60,984 nt of DNA, from positions 1-60,984 of the IMG/VR virus record IMGVR_UViG_3300009161_000006, one strand, 5' to 3'. Both the position numbers and the translations under genes were made by a program. Position 1 is the first letter of the stretch, and the number at the start of each line of letters is the position of its first letter. The notes under the pieces are model-generated. The model was not told the origin of the DNA, made no database searches, and saw only the letters and a program-made list of their open reading frames with translations. Of the stretch, positions 29,078 through 36,497 are shown piece after piece. Source of the DNA: a virus.

Positions 29078-29725
29078 TTAGTCTTGCTTTATTAAATTAG
29101 ATATTTCTTTTTTCACATCTGCGCCGATGGTGTACTTGATAGTGAGTTGTTGCATTAGCTTATCTAATCCAATCTCTTTGTTTAGATATACATACTTCGC
29201 AACCTTCTCCCAATTTTCAGTACCTTTCTTAAGAGCCTCTAATACAACCTCTTTCTTAGCAGGTGCAACTACAGTGGCAGTCTCTGATTCAGGTAAGTCC
29301 TCACCGGCATAGATATAAATGCCCAAGCCAAACATAGCTAAGTTCTTAACTAAGCACCTCATTAATGTTTTGTTGATATCAAACATTGTAGCAGCATCAA
29401 CAGTCTTCTCTCCGTATCTTGTTTGATAAGCATATGACTGAGCTAACATTGATTTGTTTGCTCCATCCATAACAGGAAGCCACATTTCTAAAGATTCTCC
29501 TTCTATAGTTACCTCTGTCATTACCATGTATCCAAGTGCTTCATCATAGAAGTATGGCTTGTTAGTACTGATATCTGATATTACTCTATAAGAAGCATCA
29601 GGGAAGGACTTCTTTGCCTCACTCCAAGCCCAAGCCCAAGATAAATAGGTTAGGTTACTTTTCTTTTCTACTTTGTCGTTTACATTGATAGCCGACAATT
29701 TTTCAAACGTTGTGTTTGTTTTCAT
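29078..29725 (-). CDS. Single-strand annealing protein (DUF1071/Sak-like)
   Basis: 215 aa. The motif NLTYLSWAWAWSEAKKSFPD near residues 24-43 is characteristic of the DUF1071-type annealing proteins, followed by VTIEGES and a KTLMRCLVKNLAMFGLGIYIY segment, also typical. These proteins pair complementary ssDNA during phage recombination (family knowledge). It is the partner of the adjacent exonuclease and upstream of the SSB-like gene. The C-terminal 60 residues are helical and less conserved-looking. Confidence 0.8.
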   Translation of the reverse strand: MKTNTTFEKLSAINVNDKVEKKSNLTYLSWAWAWSEAKKSFPDASYRVISDISTNKPYFYDEALGYMVMTEVTIEGESLEMWLPVMDGANKSMLAQSYAYQTRYGEKTVDAATMFDINKTLMRCLVKNLAMFGLGIYIYAGEDLPESETATVVAPAKKEVVLEALKKGTENWEKVAKYVYLNKEIGLDKLMQQLTIKYTIGADVKKEISNLIKQD

Positions 29726-29737
29726 TTTTATTTAGAT

Positions 29738-30040
29738 TTAATTGATTACTGATTTTTCTATTCCGTTAATAATAAATGTGTAGTCTGCATCTTCTGCTAA
29801 CCTTTGAGTCACAATGTTTATACCATGAATTACTGAATTATGACTGATGTCGTATCCATTATCTTTCATGTGTTTTTGTATATACATTATACGCATTGGT
29901 CTATGGAAGCAAAGATAGTAAAGAAGATGTCTCGCATCTACTAACTCTCTATTTTTAGACTTTACAAATAACTCTTCCTTTTTGATACCCATCAAAGATG
30001 ATATCGTATTTACATACTGATTAAAGATTTCTTTTTTCAT
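29738..30040 (-). CDS. DnaA domain IV-like DNA-binding protein
   Basis: 100 aa. VDARHLLYYLC (34-44), an Ile-rich helix, then ISHNSVIHGI (65-74) matches the signature helix-turn-helix of the DnaA C-terminal domain (ARxxxxYL...H.tVlhai). No ATPase domain is present. It could bind DnaA-box-like sites at the phage origin or regulate transcription. A second protein of this type is encoded at 32134-32490. Confidence 0.65.
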   Translation of the reverse strand: MKKEIFNQYVNTISSLMGIKKEELFVKSKNRELVDARHLLYYLCFHRPMRIMYIQKHMKDNGYDISHNSVIHGINIVTQRLAEDADYTFIINGIEKSVIN

Positions 30041-30261
30041 TTTTCTTTTTGTATAGATGAATAGCTATATGCTATAAGAAGTATCCCACTTATAATCATT
30101 ATAGCAATAAAAAATATTGACATTAACACTGTTCCAAATACCTCAAAGGTATTAGTTGAAATGATAATTGATTCCCATAATACTCTTACTAAAAAGTAAA
30201 AGCAAAAAATATACGGCACAATTAGGGTAAGGCTTAATAGCCCTGCTGCGATTCTTTCCAT
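30037..30261 (-). CDS. Small two-helix membrane protein
   Basis: 74 aa with two hydrophobic segments (about 6-31 and 41-66) and a short basic/acidic cytoplasmic end. It overlaps the DnaA-like gene by 4 nt and is the first gene after a leftward promoter. The function is unknown; early membrane peptides of this kind can act in superinfection exclusion (speculation). Confidence 0.6.
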   Translation of the reverse strand: MERIAAGLLSLTLIVPYIFCFYFLVRVLWESIIISTNTFEVFGTVLMSIFFIAIMIISGILLIAYSYSSIQKEK

Positions 30262-30294
30262 TTGATTTTGATTTAGATTTGATTAATAATAGTA

Positions 30295-30302
30295 CAAATA
30301 TA
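30295..30302 (-). promoter_or_regulatory. Leftward Bacteroidetes -7 box
   Basis: Reads TATATTTG on the minus strand, 33 nt before the membrane protein gene. It would drive the DnaA-like, annealing protein, exonuclease and SSB-like genes down to the terminator at 27878. Confidence 0.6.
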
Positions 30303-30337
30303 GTTTAACTATATTACATTTCCTAATTTATTTTGAT

Positions 30338-30559
30338 TTATTTTGTAAAAGTTTTAGTATAGTAGTCTTCACCACTAACCCAATACTCATAATTCCCAAC
30401 GTCTTTACTTTTTTTCAATTTATTTCCGTGAGCCTCAACTATTTTTTCTTTATCTATTTCTAATAGTCTGTCTCTGTTATTCCAAAACCACCCATAAAAT
30501 TCATCAGGGTTTAATTCTGCAAACATTTTGTTTACTTCTTGCATTGCTGTCTGTTTCAT
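30338..30559 (-). CDS. Hypothetical MKQTA-type small protein
   Basis: 73 aa. It is paralogous by eye to the product of 31164-31424: both begin MKQTA, share KE(K/Q)IV(E/D)A in the middle, and end near (D/N)YY(T/N)(K/E)TF. The role is unknown; such pairs are common in Bacteroidetes phage early regions. Confidence 0.6.
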   Translation of the reverse strand: MKQTAMQEVNKMFAELNPDEFYGWFWNNRDRLLEIDKEKIVEAHGNKLKKSKDVGNYEYWVSGEDYYTKTFTK

Positions 30560-30560
30560 G

Positions 30561-30791
30561 TTACTCTAAGTTTAAGTTATAATTATTTAATGTCTCTCTG
30601 ATTGATTCTCTTATCTTATCAGCCATATCTCTCTCAGCTTCTGTAGCTTCTCTGTTGTCAATGGCTCCATACTTTGCTATACCTCTCAATTCTTGGTCTA
30701 AATCCCACATAGCTATCTTCCATTTGTATCCATCTAATGCAGTCCTTGCATCGTCTTGTTCTTCAAATTCATACTCAATTATTACTTTCAT
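30561..30791 (-). CDS. Hypothetical acidic protein
   Basis: 76 aa, acidic and helical, starting MKVIIEYEFEEQDDARTALD. The pattern of an initial strand followed by a charged helix recurs in small phage accessory proteins. It is 4 nt overlapped by the zinc-ribbon-like gene upstream. No family was recognised. Confidence 0.6.
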   Translation of the reverse strand: MKVIIEYEFEEQDDARTALDGYKWKIAMWDLDQELRGIAKYGAIDNREATEAERDMADKIRESIRETLNNYNLNLE

Positions 30792-31183
30792 TTGTCCTGT
30801 TTTTTAATTAATAAACTATCTCTGTATGCTATCTCTTTGTTAATGATATCAAGGTGCCAATCAGCACCACCATAGTCAAGTATTGCCTCTAGGTAGTCAT
30901 CATCCATATCAGCTATGGCTATCCAAGTTAGTGGTTGCTTACCATCCTTACCTCTACTACCTCTTGTTGCATATTGTCTGACAAGCTCAAAGTCATCGTC
31001 TGCATAGACATAATAAGTTTCAATCTTATCCATATCCATTGCACCATACCTTTCATACTCATTGCCACCATCTGCCATAGCATCATTGGGGCAACCACAT
31101 GTTACATAGTCATGCCTATGTCTACTTACTAATACCTCATTACACTCAAGGCATTTTACTGAGTTATATACTATCTGTTTCAT
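30788..31183 (-). CDS. Zinc-ribbon-like protein
   Basis: 131 aa from the Met at 31183 (MKQIVYNSVKCLECNEVL). I chose this start because it keeps only a 20-nt overlap with the upstream gene, and the upstream extension has no similarity to a typical N-terminus. CLEC (10-13), then H-x-H-D-Y-V-T-C-G-C (20-30), form a CxxC...CxC zinc-ribbon-like N-terminus. An Asp-rich domain follows. The function is unknown. Confidence 0.6.
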   Translation of the reverse strand: MKQIVYNSVKCLECNEVLVSRHRHDYVTCGCPNDAMADGGNEYERYGAMDMDKIETYYVYADDDFELVRQYATRGSRGKDGKQPLTWIAIADMDDDYLEAILDYGGADWHLDIINKEIAYRDSLLIKKQDK

Positions 31184-31424
31184 TGTCCGTGTTTTTAAAG
31201 GTTTCATTGTAGTAATTTTCAGCCATTCTATTATAGAATCTACTTTGTCTATCTGATTGTTGGTCTGACCTTCCATCTCTATAAGCATCAACTATCTGCT
31301 CCTTCTCCATTTCTTTTACTTGTTGTATTAATGAATCTAATTGTTCCCATTCTATTTCACAAAATTGTGGGTCACCATATGATTCTAATTCTTTACCTAA
31401 CCATTCTACTGCTGTTTGTTTCAT
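31164..31424 (-). CDS. Hypothetical MKQTA-type small protein
   Basis: 86 aa from the Met at 31424 (MKQTAVEWLGKELES). The upstream Met is rejected because the region before 31424 forms a hairpin and an A-rich leader. Coiled-coil-like in the middle (EQLDSLIQQVKEMEKEQIV), it is a paralog of 30338-30559. Confidence 0.65.
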   Translation of the reverse strand: MKQTAVEWLGKELESYGDPQFCEIEWEQLDSLIQQVKEMEKEQIVDAYRDGRSDQQSDRQSRFYNRMAENYYNETFKNTDNETDSI

Positions 31425-31444
31425 ATCATTTCTATTTAAGTAAT

Positions 31445-31461
31445 GGGGCAACTTTTACCCC
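31445..31461 (-). promoter_or_regulatory. Leader hairpin before MKQTA gene
   Basis: Read leftward, GGGGTAA-AAG-TTGCCCC forms a 7-bp stem (one G-T pair) 21 nt before the start codon. The position matches the TYRA-loop hairpin family, but the sequence differs. Gap 31425-31639 otherwise holds only A/T-rich DNA and the dyad listed next. Confidence 0.45.
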
Positions 31462-31584
31462 TTATCTTTTATTGTTTTGTTATGCTATACTTCGCCAAAG
31501 GTGGTTAAAATTGGTAGTTTTGGCTACATATAGGTTTTAATTGCTATTAATATGAAAATATCATACTTTCTGCAATATAAAACT

Positions 31585-31636
31585 GTCACATATATTAGCT
31601 AGAATTGTGACAAAAAGGTATAAATAGCTAATATAT
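31585..31636. repeat. Nested inverted repeats in intergenic DNA
   Basis: GTCACA (31585-31590) pairs with TGTGAC (31606-31611), and ATATATTAGCT (31590-31600) is complementary to AGCTAATATAT (31626-31636). The mutually exclusive stems sit just after the 125-aa gene stop on the leftward strand. They could be a terminator, an attenuator-like element or an operator. Confidence 0.5.
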
Positions 31637-31639
31637 TAG

Positions 31640-32017
31640 TCACATTCCTTTTGCAATCATGTTTAATATTTCTTCTCTCTCCTCATCAGTTAGTCTAACA
31701 GGTAAGTTATACTCTTCCTTATTTTCTAATCTACATCTCTCTACCTCTTCCCATAATGAAATGTCATCATAGCAAATTGGATTGCCATCTTTATCCATGG
31801 CTTGGTATTCGTCACCATCAGATTCTCTCTCCCATAAATACCAATCTATCCAATCTGCTCCTTCTTTACCATAGTAAACATTTAATAGAATATCTATTAC
31901 TTCATTAGAGTCATCTGAGAAATTAATAAGGTCTATGCCTAAATAATATAGTTCGTTAATTTTATTAGATTTATCCCTAATCTTATTAAGGATATGTATA
32001 AATACTTCTTGCTTCAT
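31640..32017 (-). CDS. Hypothetical acidic phage protein
   Basis: 125 aa, acidic, with several Trp/Tyr residues in the middle (WIDWYLWERE near 55-64) and a helical C-terminus LTDEEREEILNMI. The composition suggests a soluble regulatory or inhibitor-type protein. No family was recognised. Confidence 0.6.
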   Translation of the reverse strand: MKQEVFIHILNKIRDKSNKINELYYLGIDLINFSDDSNEVIDILLNVYYGKEGADWIDWYLWERESDGDEYQAMDKDGNPICYDDISLWEEVERCRLENKEEYNLPVRLTDEEREEILNMIAKGM

Positions 32018-32133
32018 TTGTCTTGTTATTAAAAGATTAGTTAATCAAGCTTCCTATATAAATACATTATTATTCTCGTGTAAATGTAATCACGCAATTG
32101 CTTTAGTTTTTTCATAAGTCACTTTTTTTTTGG

Positions 32134-32490
32134 TTAATAATAATTGTTTTTAATCTGATTCTTTATCTTTTCTAAAGTCTTTATATCATCACACTCCAAT
32201 ATCTTTGTCCTCAATGGAGTATAATATTGACGAGCAACAAACATCTCCCTTAGCTCTCTAGTATGAAGCAAATAGATTGGGTCTTTAGCCTTGTACCATA
32301 CATTATGATTTGCAATCCCATGCAAAACTGTTGCGTGAGTTTGATTAAACATCCTGCCTATGCGTGATAGCGATAACCCATTATTTCTTAGCAAATTGTA
32401 AATATAGTATCTCTTGTATAACACATGTCTATATCTACTTTTTACTTTCAAATCATTTACGTTTATGTATTCAATAATCTCTTCTATCAT
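32134..32490 (-). CDS. DnaA domain IV-like DNA-binding protein
   Basis: 118 aa. RYRHVLYKRYYIYNLLRNNG, then LSLSRIGRMFNQTHATVLHGI (about 38-58), is the DnaA C-terminal helix-turn-helix signature, better preserved than in 29738-30040. No AAA+ domain is present. It may recognise DnaA-box-like sites at the phage origin or compete with host DnaA (inference). Confidence 0.65.
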   Translation of the reverse strand: MIEEIIEYINVNDLKVKSRYRHVLYKRYYIYNLLRNNGLSLSRIGRMFNQTHATVLHGIANHNVWYKAKDPIYLLHTRELREMFVARQYYTPLRTKILECDDIKTLEKIKNQIKNNYY

Positions 32491-32501
32491 ATTTCTATGT
32501 T

Positions 32502-32690
32502 TTAATAATCCATACCATAATCTGCTAGGTCTAATGGTGAAATGTTTCCACTCTCTAATATGTCCATTAGCCCATGAAATAATTTGCCTCCCTCAAGTCC
32601 CCTGTCATTCATATCTGTTATGAACTTACCTGAATGCTCATGACAATAGTCAATTGCATCATCTAATGTTGTCTCTTCTGTTATCTTCAT
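32502..32690 (-). CDS. Hypothetical small acidic protein
   Basis: 62 aa from Met at 32690 (MKITEETTLDDAIDY); the upstream Met would add only a Lys-rich stretch overlapping the previous gene more deeply. Asp/Glu-rich and helical. Unknown function. Confidence 0.5.
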   Translation of the reverse strand: MKITEETTLDDAIDYCHEHSGKFITDMNDRGLEGGKLFHGLMDILESGNISPLDLADYGMDY

Positions 32691-32877
32691 CTTTTTTTGT
32701 TTTTTTATAGTCAATAATAAATCCTACTGCCACAATGATATTCATACCAAAGGACATTAATATCTCATGGATATCAGCATATACATTCGTTGATAGATGT
32801 ACATGACCAACCATCCAAAAAGGTATGGATAAGTTTTGGCTCACCCATACCAATAGATACCTTACAAAGTGTTTCAA
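32659..32877 (-). CDS. Small membrane protein
   Basis: 72 aa with two hydrophobic segments (about 3-25 and 42-56) and a strongly charged C-terminal tail KKTKKDEDNRRDN. It overlaps the secreted-protein gene upstream by 4 nt and the acidic gene downstream by 32 nt. Possibly an envelope-modifying or exclusion protein, judging only by topology and company. Confidence 0.5.
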   Translation of the reverse strand: MKHFVRYLLVWVSQNLSIPFWMVGHVHLSTNVYADIHEILMSFGMNIIVAVGFIIDYKKTKKDEDNRRDNIR

Positions 32878-33326
32878 GGAGCAACCACATAGTTATATGC
32901 ACTTGTGCTTCCTGACATCTTAAATTCATATGTTACTATGCCACATGTTGCATCGTTGATTCTTATCTTTATTGATGAAGCAGTCTTAAAGCTAGAAAAT
33001 ATCTCGTGTGTTGTTAGATTGTCCATAAAGAATAATGTCCTGTTGTCCTCAGAAACAGAGCAATCTAATATATTATATTTTTGATATACCCCGTTAACTA
33101 AAAAAGACATGTCCACATTGACTCCCTCGTCACATATGTATACACCACCAATATAAAAAGATATTTCATTATTATAATTCTCAAGTTTTAAAAATTGATT
33201 TTCATAACCATTAGTATGTGCAATTTTATATGGAGCATCAAATCCATTATCAACTGTTTTGTATATCCATTGTGCACTTGCTGTATAGCTTAGTGCTAAT
33301 CCTATTGTCATTAATAAAGTTTTCAT
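32874..33326 (-). CDS. Secreted/periplasmic protein with signal peptide
   Basis: 150 aa from the Met at 33326. MKTLLMTIGLALSYTASAQW is a textbook Sec signal peptide ending in the Bacteroidetes-typical AQ cleavage site. The mature part is beta-rich with four Cys, suggesting disulfides. An A-rich leader with AACTAAAAACTAAAATT precedes the chosen start. An exported early phage protein suggests modification of the host envelope or blocking of superinfection (inference). Confidence 0.7.
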   Translation of the reverse strand: MKTLLMTIGLALSYTASAQWIYKTVDNGFDAPYKIAHTNGYENQFLKLENYNNEISFYIGGVYICDEGVNVDMSFLVNGVYQKYNILDCSVSEDNRTLFFMDNLTTHEIFSSFKTASSIKIRINDATCGIVTYEFKMSGSTSAYNYVVAP

Positions 33327-33403
33327 AATTTTAGTTTTTAGTTTATTTTGTTTCGTTTTGCATTGCAAATTTGTAAATATAATTGTAAGTTAAAGCTCCC
33401 CCT

Positions 33404-33422
33404 GAATTGGTGTTGCCACCAA
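33404..33422 (-). other. Intergenic stem-loop
   Basis: ATTGGTG...CACCAAT forms a 7-bp stem between the DUF3846-like and secreted-protein genes. There is no T run, so it is not an obvious terminator; an RNA-stability or leader role is possible. Confidence 0.35.
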
Positions 33423-33464
33423 TCTATTCTGTCAGCGAATGACACGTTATAATTTTCCATATGC

Positions 33465-33746
33465 TTAGTTTATAAATTTTGAACTGATTAATAATACATC
33501 TCCGACAATATAATCATCGGGAAGACCTGCTAATTCTGTTGCAATAATGTTTGGCTTTAGATTGTTCATTTTGCCCTCTTCATTTACAACTAATATTACC
33601 CCGTCTTTTAAGTATACAAGCTCAACGTATCCACCTACACAGGCTTGCATTTCGCTAAGAGTTACATGAGACTCATTGAACTCCATTGTTCTTGTGGTAC
33701 CATCTGATAAAATCAATGTACCATTTGCTTTTGTGTTTTTTTCCAT
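33465..33746 (-). CDS. DUF3846-like protein
   Basis: 93 aa. The pattern QACVGGYVELVYLKDG, then ILVVNEEGKM, LKPNIIATELAG, DYIVGDVLLI matches the DUF3846 family, small phage/plasmid proteins of unknown role. Length is typical. The family is often found next to anti-restriction or recombination genes. Confidence 0.7.
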   Translation of the reverse strand: MEKNTKANGTLILSDGTTRTMEFNESHVTLSEMQACVGGYVELVYLKDGVILVVNEEGKMNNLKPNIIATELAGLPDDYIVGDVLLISSKFIN

Positions 33747-33795
33747 AATTTGATTAGATTAAATGTAAAGATAGTTCATTTGCACCAATAATTGT

Positions 33796-34155
33796 TCATA
33801 ACTCTGCTGTAAAATCACAACCCCCTTGTTCTTTAATGCAATCTCTTATCTCTCTACCCAATAGCAAGTCGGCATAGTTACTCAATTCTTCAGTAGTAAA
33901 GAATGGTTTAATCATCTCATCATTGTAGCCATTATTGTTCTTAAAGAACTCTACAATTACATCGTACTTAGACCCTAAACTCTCCTCTATACTTTTAATC
34001 TCATTCTCCACCTCTTCTAGATGTTCCTCTTCATTGAAGTGATAATCAATGTACTCAGGTTGGCACTTATGTCCACCAAACCTACTTGCCGCTTCACTTG
34101 ATTGCAGCGCGAACCAAAACTTACCATTGATATCGCCTGCATAATATCTGCCCAT
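33796..34155 (-). CDS. Hypothetical protein, virus-associated family
   Basis: 119 aa. The opening MGRYYAGDINGKFWFALQSSE is one I recognise from small proteins in phages and large algal viruses (GDIxGKFWFxxQ pattern). A long acidic helix follows, and CDFTAEL ends the protein. The biochemical role is unknown. It is the gene next to the HNH insertion, 2 nt from its stop. Confidence 0.6.
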   Translation of the reverse strand: MGRYYAGDINGKFWFALQSSEAASRFGGHKCQPEYIDYHFNEEEHLEEVENEIKSIEESLGSKYDVIVEFFKNNNGYNDEMIKPFFTTEELSNYADLLLGREIRDCIKEQGGCDFTAEL

Positions 34156-34157
34156 AA

Positions 34158-34628
34158 CTAATTGATTTTTAGATTGTTAAACTTATTTACTATATTCCCA
34201 ACTGTTCTATGGTTTGTACCATATTGTTTTGCAATTTTTCTCATTGATATTCCTTTTTTAATTAAATTATTCCACTCTTTGTAGAATTTATTATTTCCTT
34301 TATCTTTTAATCCTGTATATGGTTTATGTAAACCAATATCGTATGCGTGTTTTGTGTTTTCACTTATTGTATGCCATTCTAAATTTTCCACACGATTATC
34401 ATTTTTAATTCCGTTTATATGATTAACGGTTTCTTTACATTGTGGATTTGGTAAATATGCAATAGCTACAAGTCTATGAATAAAATAATCTTTATTACTT
34501 ATTCTAACTTTAACATACCCTTTATGTCCTGTTTTAGATTGTTTAAGTTCTGTAAGTTTATTAAACTTTCTTTTACTAAATACTTTGCCTTCTTTAGTAA
34601 TAAAATAATCTTTTTCTATTTCTACCAT
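34158..34628 (-). CDS. HNH homing endonuclease with NUMOD4 and HTH
   Basis: 156 aa from the Met at 34628 (MVEIEKDYFITKEGKVFS), placed 17 nt after its own -7 box. An N-terminal NUMOD4-like strand pattern is followed by the HNH core FIHRLVAIAYLPNP, then TVNHINGIKNDNRVENLEW (about 83-112). A C-terminal helix-turn-helix (ISMRKIAKQYGTNHRTV) should give site specificity. The free-standing gene lies between two accessory genes. A longer upstream reading frame exists but lacks motifs. Confidence 0.8.
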   Translation of the reverse strand: MVEIEKDYFITKEGKVFSKRKFNKLTELKQSKTGHKGYVKVRISNKDYFIHRLVAIAYLPNPQCKETVNHINGIKNDNRVENLEWHTISENTKHAYDIGLHKPYTGLKDKGNNKFYKEWNNLIKKGISMRKIAKQYGTNHRTVGNIVNKFNNLKIN

Positions 34629-34644
34629 AACATTTGTTTGTTTG

Positions 34645-34652
34645 CAAAGATA
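34645..34652 (-). promoter_or_regulatory. Leftward Bacteroidetes -7 box for HNH gene
   Basis: TATCTTTG on the minus strand, about 16 nt before the HNH start, giving an almost leaderless transcript. It suggests the endonuclease gene moves with its own promoter. Confidence 0.65.
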
Positions 34653-34762
34653 CAAAACAATATGGTAATTACTAATACCTTCCCATAACTTATAATTTAT
34701 TAAATTTTGCTTACTCTGTAAGGTTTTCAGCATCCCCTTTGCACTCGTGATAGAGATACTCA

Positions 34763-35674
34763 TCAAACGCCATACATAGCTATCTCCTTAGATACTTTGC
34801 CGGTGTCTATGAACATCTGAAACTTTCTGCCAAGTTTTATTATACTCTTAACCTTATCTAAGTTTCCATTATACATTATAATTAATAGTGGTGTTACTTT
34901 TTTCATAAACGCATTATGATTTCCATTTGGATTGTTCACACTATAATCTACCAACATATAAAATAACTCATACCTCCTAATCATTTGTTTAACATTCTCA
35001 AACTTAGATGGCAGTCTAAACTCAAGCACCCCCTCATTCACATCAAACTCTTTTACAAGAGCGACCTGATACTTATCATGACACCCATGCCAATCCCAAT
35101 ACTTCTCAGTAGACTCCATTCGTCTATTGTTACAGCAATATTTTGTCCGCAACCTATGTCTATATAAAGCATATATGAGCCCACTATTTTTTCTTACGGA
35201 CTCCCTCAGTTTGTCACCACTCCACCCATTGACACCTATTGTTATGTGACCACCACATGAGTCATCACTCGGACTGAAATTATCATCTATAATTTTCTCT
35301 GCCTTGTAAAACATATCGAACACTTTGTTCCTCCACATACCTCTCGGCAATAGTGGTAGTATATGCGTTACAGCCTCATATCCACATGAACTATCGTACT
35401 CAAATCCACAGAACATTTCATGCTCATGTAGCGCCTCTTCGTCTAACTCATTTTTCTCCACCTCAAATCCTATTGTAAACCTTGACTGATACCCTGCTAA
35501 TTCATCGAACTCAATGTTCTTTCTCTTTGATATCGGTAGCCCATTTATATCTGTCTGCCACTTAGTCTTGTTCAACTTTAATGGATAAGCTTTATTATGG
35601 TATCTCACAACCTCACCTCTAATACTCTGATTTGTCTTGGTGTAAATAACACCTGACTTTTCACATTCTGTCAT
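34763..35674 (-). CDS. Amidoligase-like enzyme (glutamine-synthetase fold)
   Basis: 303 aa. Motifs of the Amidoligase_2 (COOH-NH2 ligase) family in order: first-strand FTIGFEVEK (66-74), DSSCGYEAVT (94-103), CGGHITIGVNG (140-150), Tyr/Arg helix YALYRHRLRTKYC (168-180), and VLEFRLPS (216-223). The paired acidic residues and His would bind ATP-Mg, and the Arg the substrate. It shares this motif order with the protein at 37436-38644, and GAT-II and JAB genes lie between. It is predicted to form amide bonds; the substrate is unknown. Confidence 0.7.
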   Translation of the reverse strand: MTECEKSGVIYTKTNQSIRGEVVRYHNKAYPLKLNKTKWQTDINGLPISKRKNIEFDELAGYQSRFTIGFEVEKNELDEEALHEHEMFCGFEYDSSCGYEAVTHILPLLPRGMWRNKVFDMFYKAEKIIDDNFSPSDDSCGGHITIGVNGWSGDKLRESVRKNSGLIYALYRHRLRTKYCCNNRRMESTEKYWDWHGCHDKYQVALVKEFDVNEGVLEFRLPSKFENVKQMIRRYELFYMLVDYSVNNPNGNHNAFMKKVTPLLIIMYNGNLDKVKSIIKLGRKFQMFIDTGKVSKEIAMYGV

Positions 35675-35694
35675 ACATTTAGATTTAATTTGAT

Positions 35695-36144
35695 TTATAA
35701 TTTACCTTCGTCTACATAAGAGTAATATCCTTTTGACGTAACGATTACATGGTCTAATAGCCTTAAGTCCATTATCTTACACGCTTCATTTAATTTTTTA
35801 GTTAAGGCATCATCTTGCTCACTTGTTTTCAAAGCACCACTTGGATGATTATGACTCAGTATTATTCCTGTTGCTCCACAATTTAATGCCGTCACTAAAA
35901 TCATTCGTACATCTATTACAGTTGAGGTTATCCCACCTTGACTAAGTTTCTGCCAACCTATTGAACGATTTGCTTGATTGAAATAAATTACTATTGAACT
36001 CTCACAATAGTCTAATGTGTCCTCATCATACATCTTCTTCAATAATTTATAGCTGTCATCAGACCCCTTAATCTGAGTCGTAACAATCCCCGATGCCTTG
36101 TACTTCAGTGTAATCTCAGGCATATCACTCTTGTATTCTTTCAT
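35695..36144 (-). CDS. radC: RadC-like JAB/MPN domain protein
   Basis: 149 aa, the length of a stand-alone RadC JAB domain. An upstream Glu (CESSIVIYFN), then SHNHPSGALKTSEQD (H-x-H-x-x-S-G...D) gives the JAMM metal site, and LLDHVIVTSKGYYSY ends it, all typical of RadC. Eukaryotic JAMM proteins cut isopeptide bonds; RadC-type function is unsettled. Its place between two amidoligase-like genes allows a role in reversing amide conjugation, or it may be the common phage RadC gene unrelated to the neighbours. Confidence 0.75.
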   Translation of the reverse strand: MKEYKSDMPEITLKYKASGIVTTQIKGSDDSYKLLKKMYDEDTLDYCESSIVIYFNQANRSIGWQKLSQGGITSTVIDVRMILVTALNCGATGIILSHNHPSGALKTSEQDDALTKKLNEACKIMDLRLLDHVIVTSKGYYSYVDEGKL

Positions 36145-36156
36145 AAGTCTATTGGT

Positions 36157-36414
36157 TTAAGATTTAAAATAAAGCTCACCTACACTAAAGTATCTATCTA
36201 CGCTTTGATTCTCCACTATTGTTACCATAGAGCCATTGTTCAATCCATCAATATAGTATTGAGCGAATTGGTCACTTGAATCCTTTAGTAAATCAATCAC
36301 GTTATCTTTTGGTACTCTTGTTACACCACTCATTGGCGTGTGAGTAAATGCAATTCTAATCATTGGAAATACATTTCCGATTATGTTTCTGTAATGTCCC
36401 GCTTGTGGTTTCAT
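36157..36414 (-). CDS. Hypothetical protein in amidoligase cassette
   Basis: 85 aa from the Met at 36414 (MKPQAGHYRNIIGNVF). I chose this start because a hairpin and an A-rich leader (AATTAAAAACTAAACTT) directly precede it. It contains MIRIAFTHTPMSGVTRVPKDNV and ends YFSVGELYFKS. No family was recognised. Its place between GAT-II and RadC makes it a candidate carrier, substrate or accessory of that cassette (speculation). Confidence 0.5.
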   Translation of the reverse strand: MKPQAGHYRNIIGNVFPMIRIAFTHTPMSGVTRVPKDNVIDLLKDSSDQFAQYYIDGLNNGSMVTIVENQSVDRYFSVGELYFKS

Positions 36415-36431
36415 AAGTTTAGTTTTTAATT

Positions 36432-36447
36432 GTGGCGTTAACGCCAC
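36432..36447 (-). promoter_or_regulatory. TYRA-loop leader hairpin (GTGGCG-TTAA-CGCCAC)
   Basis: A perfect 16-bp dyad 18 nt before the 36414 start codon. Stem arms differ from the sister hairpins at 39191 and 39471 but pair perfectly, indicating covariation. Confidence 0.65.
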
Positions 36448-36479
36448 TTTTGGTTTTCGTGCGTTATGGATGCGACACC

Positions 36480-36496
36480 CCCCTCGTGATAGCGAG
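36480..36496 (-). other. Stem-loop after GAT-II stop codon
   Basis: CCTCG-(6 nt)-CGAGG immediately follows the GAT-II gene on the leftward strand. There is no clear T run. It may protect or end the upstream transcript. Confidence 0.4.
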
Positions 36497-36497
36497 G

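Noticed and set aside
34629-34766. Longer N-terminus for the NUMOD4/HNH protein
   Set aside because: The extension would read through the -7 box and has no domain features; MVEIEKDYF is the typical NUMOD4 start.
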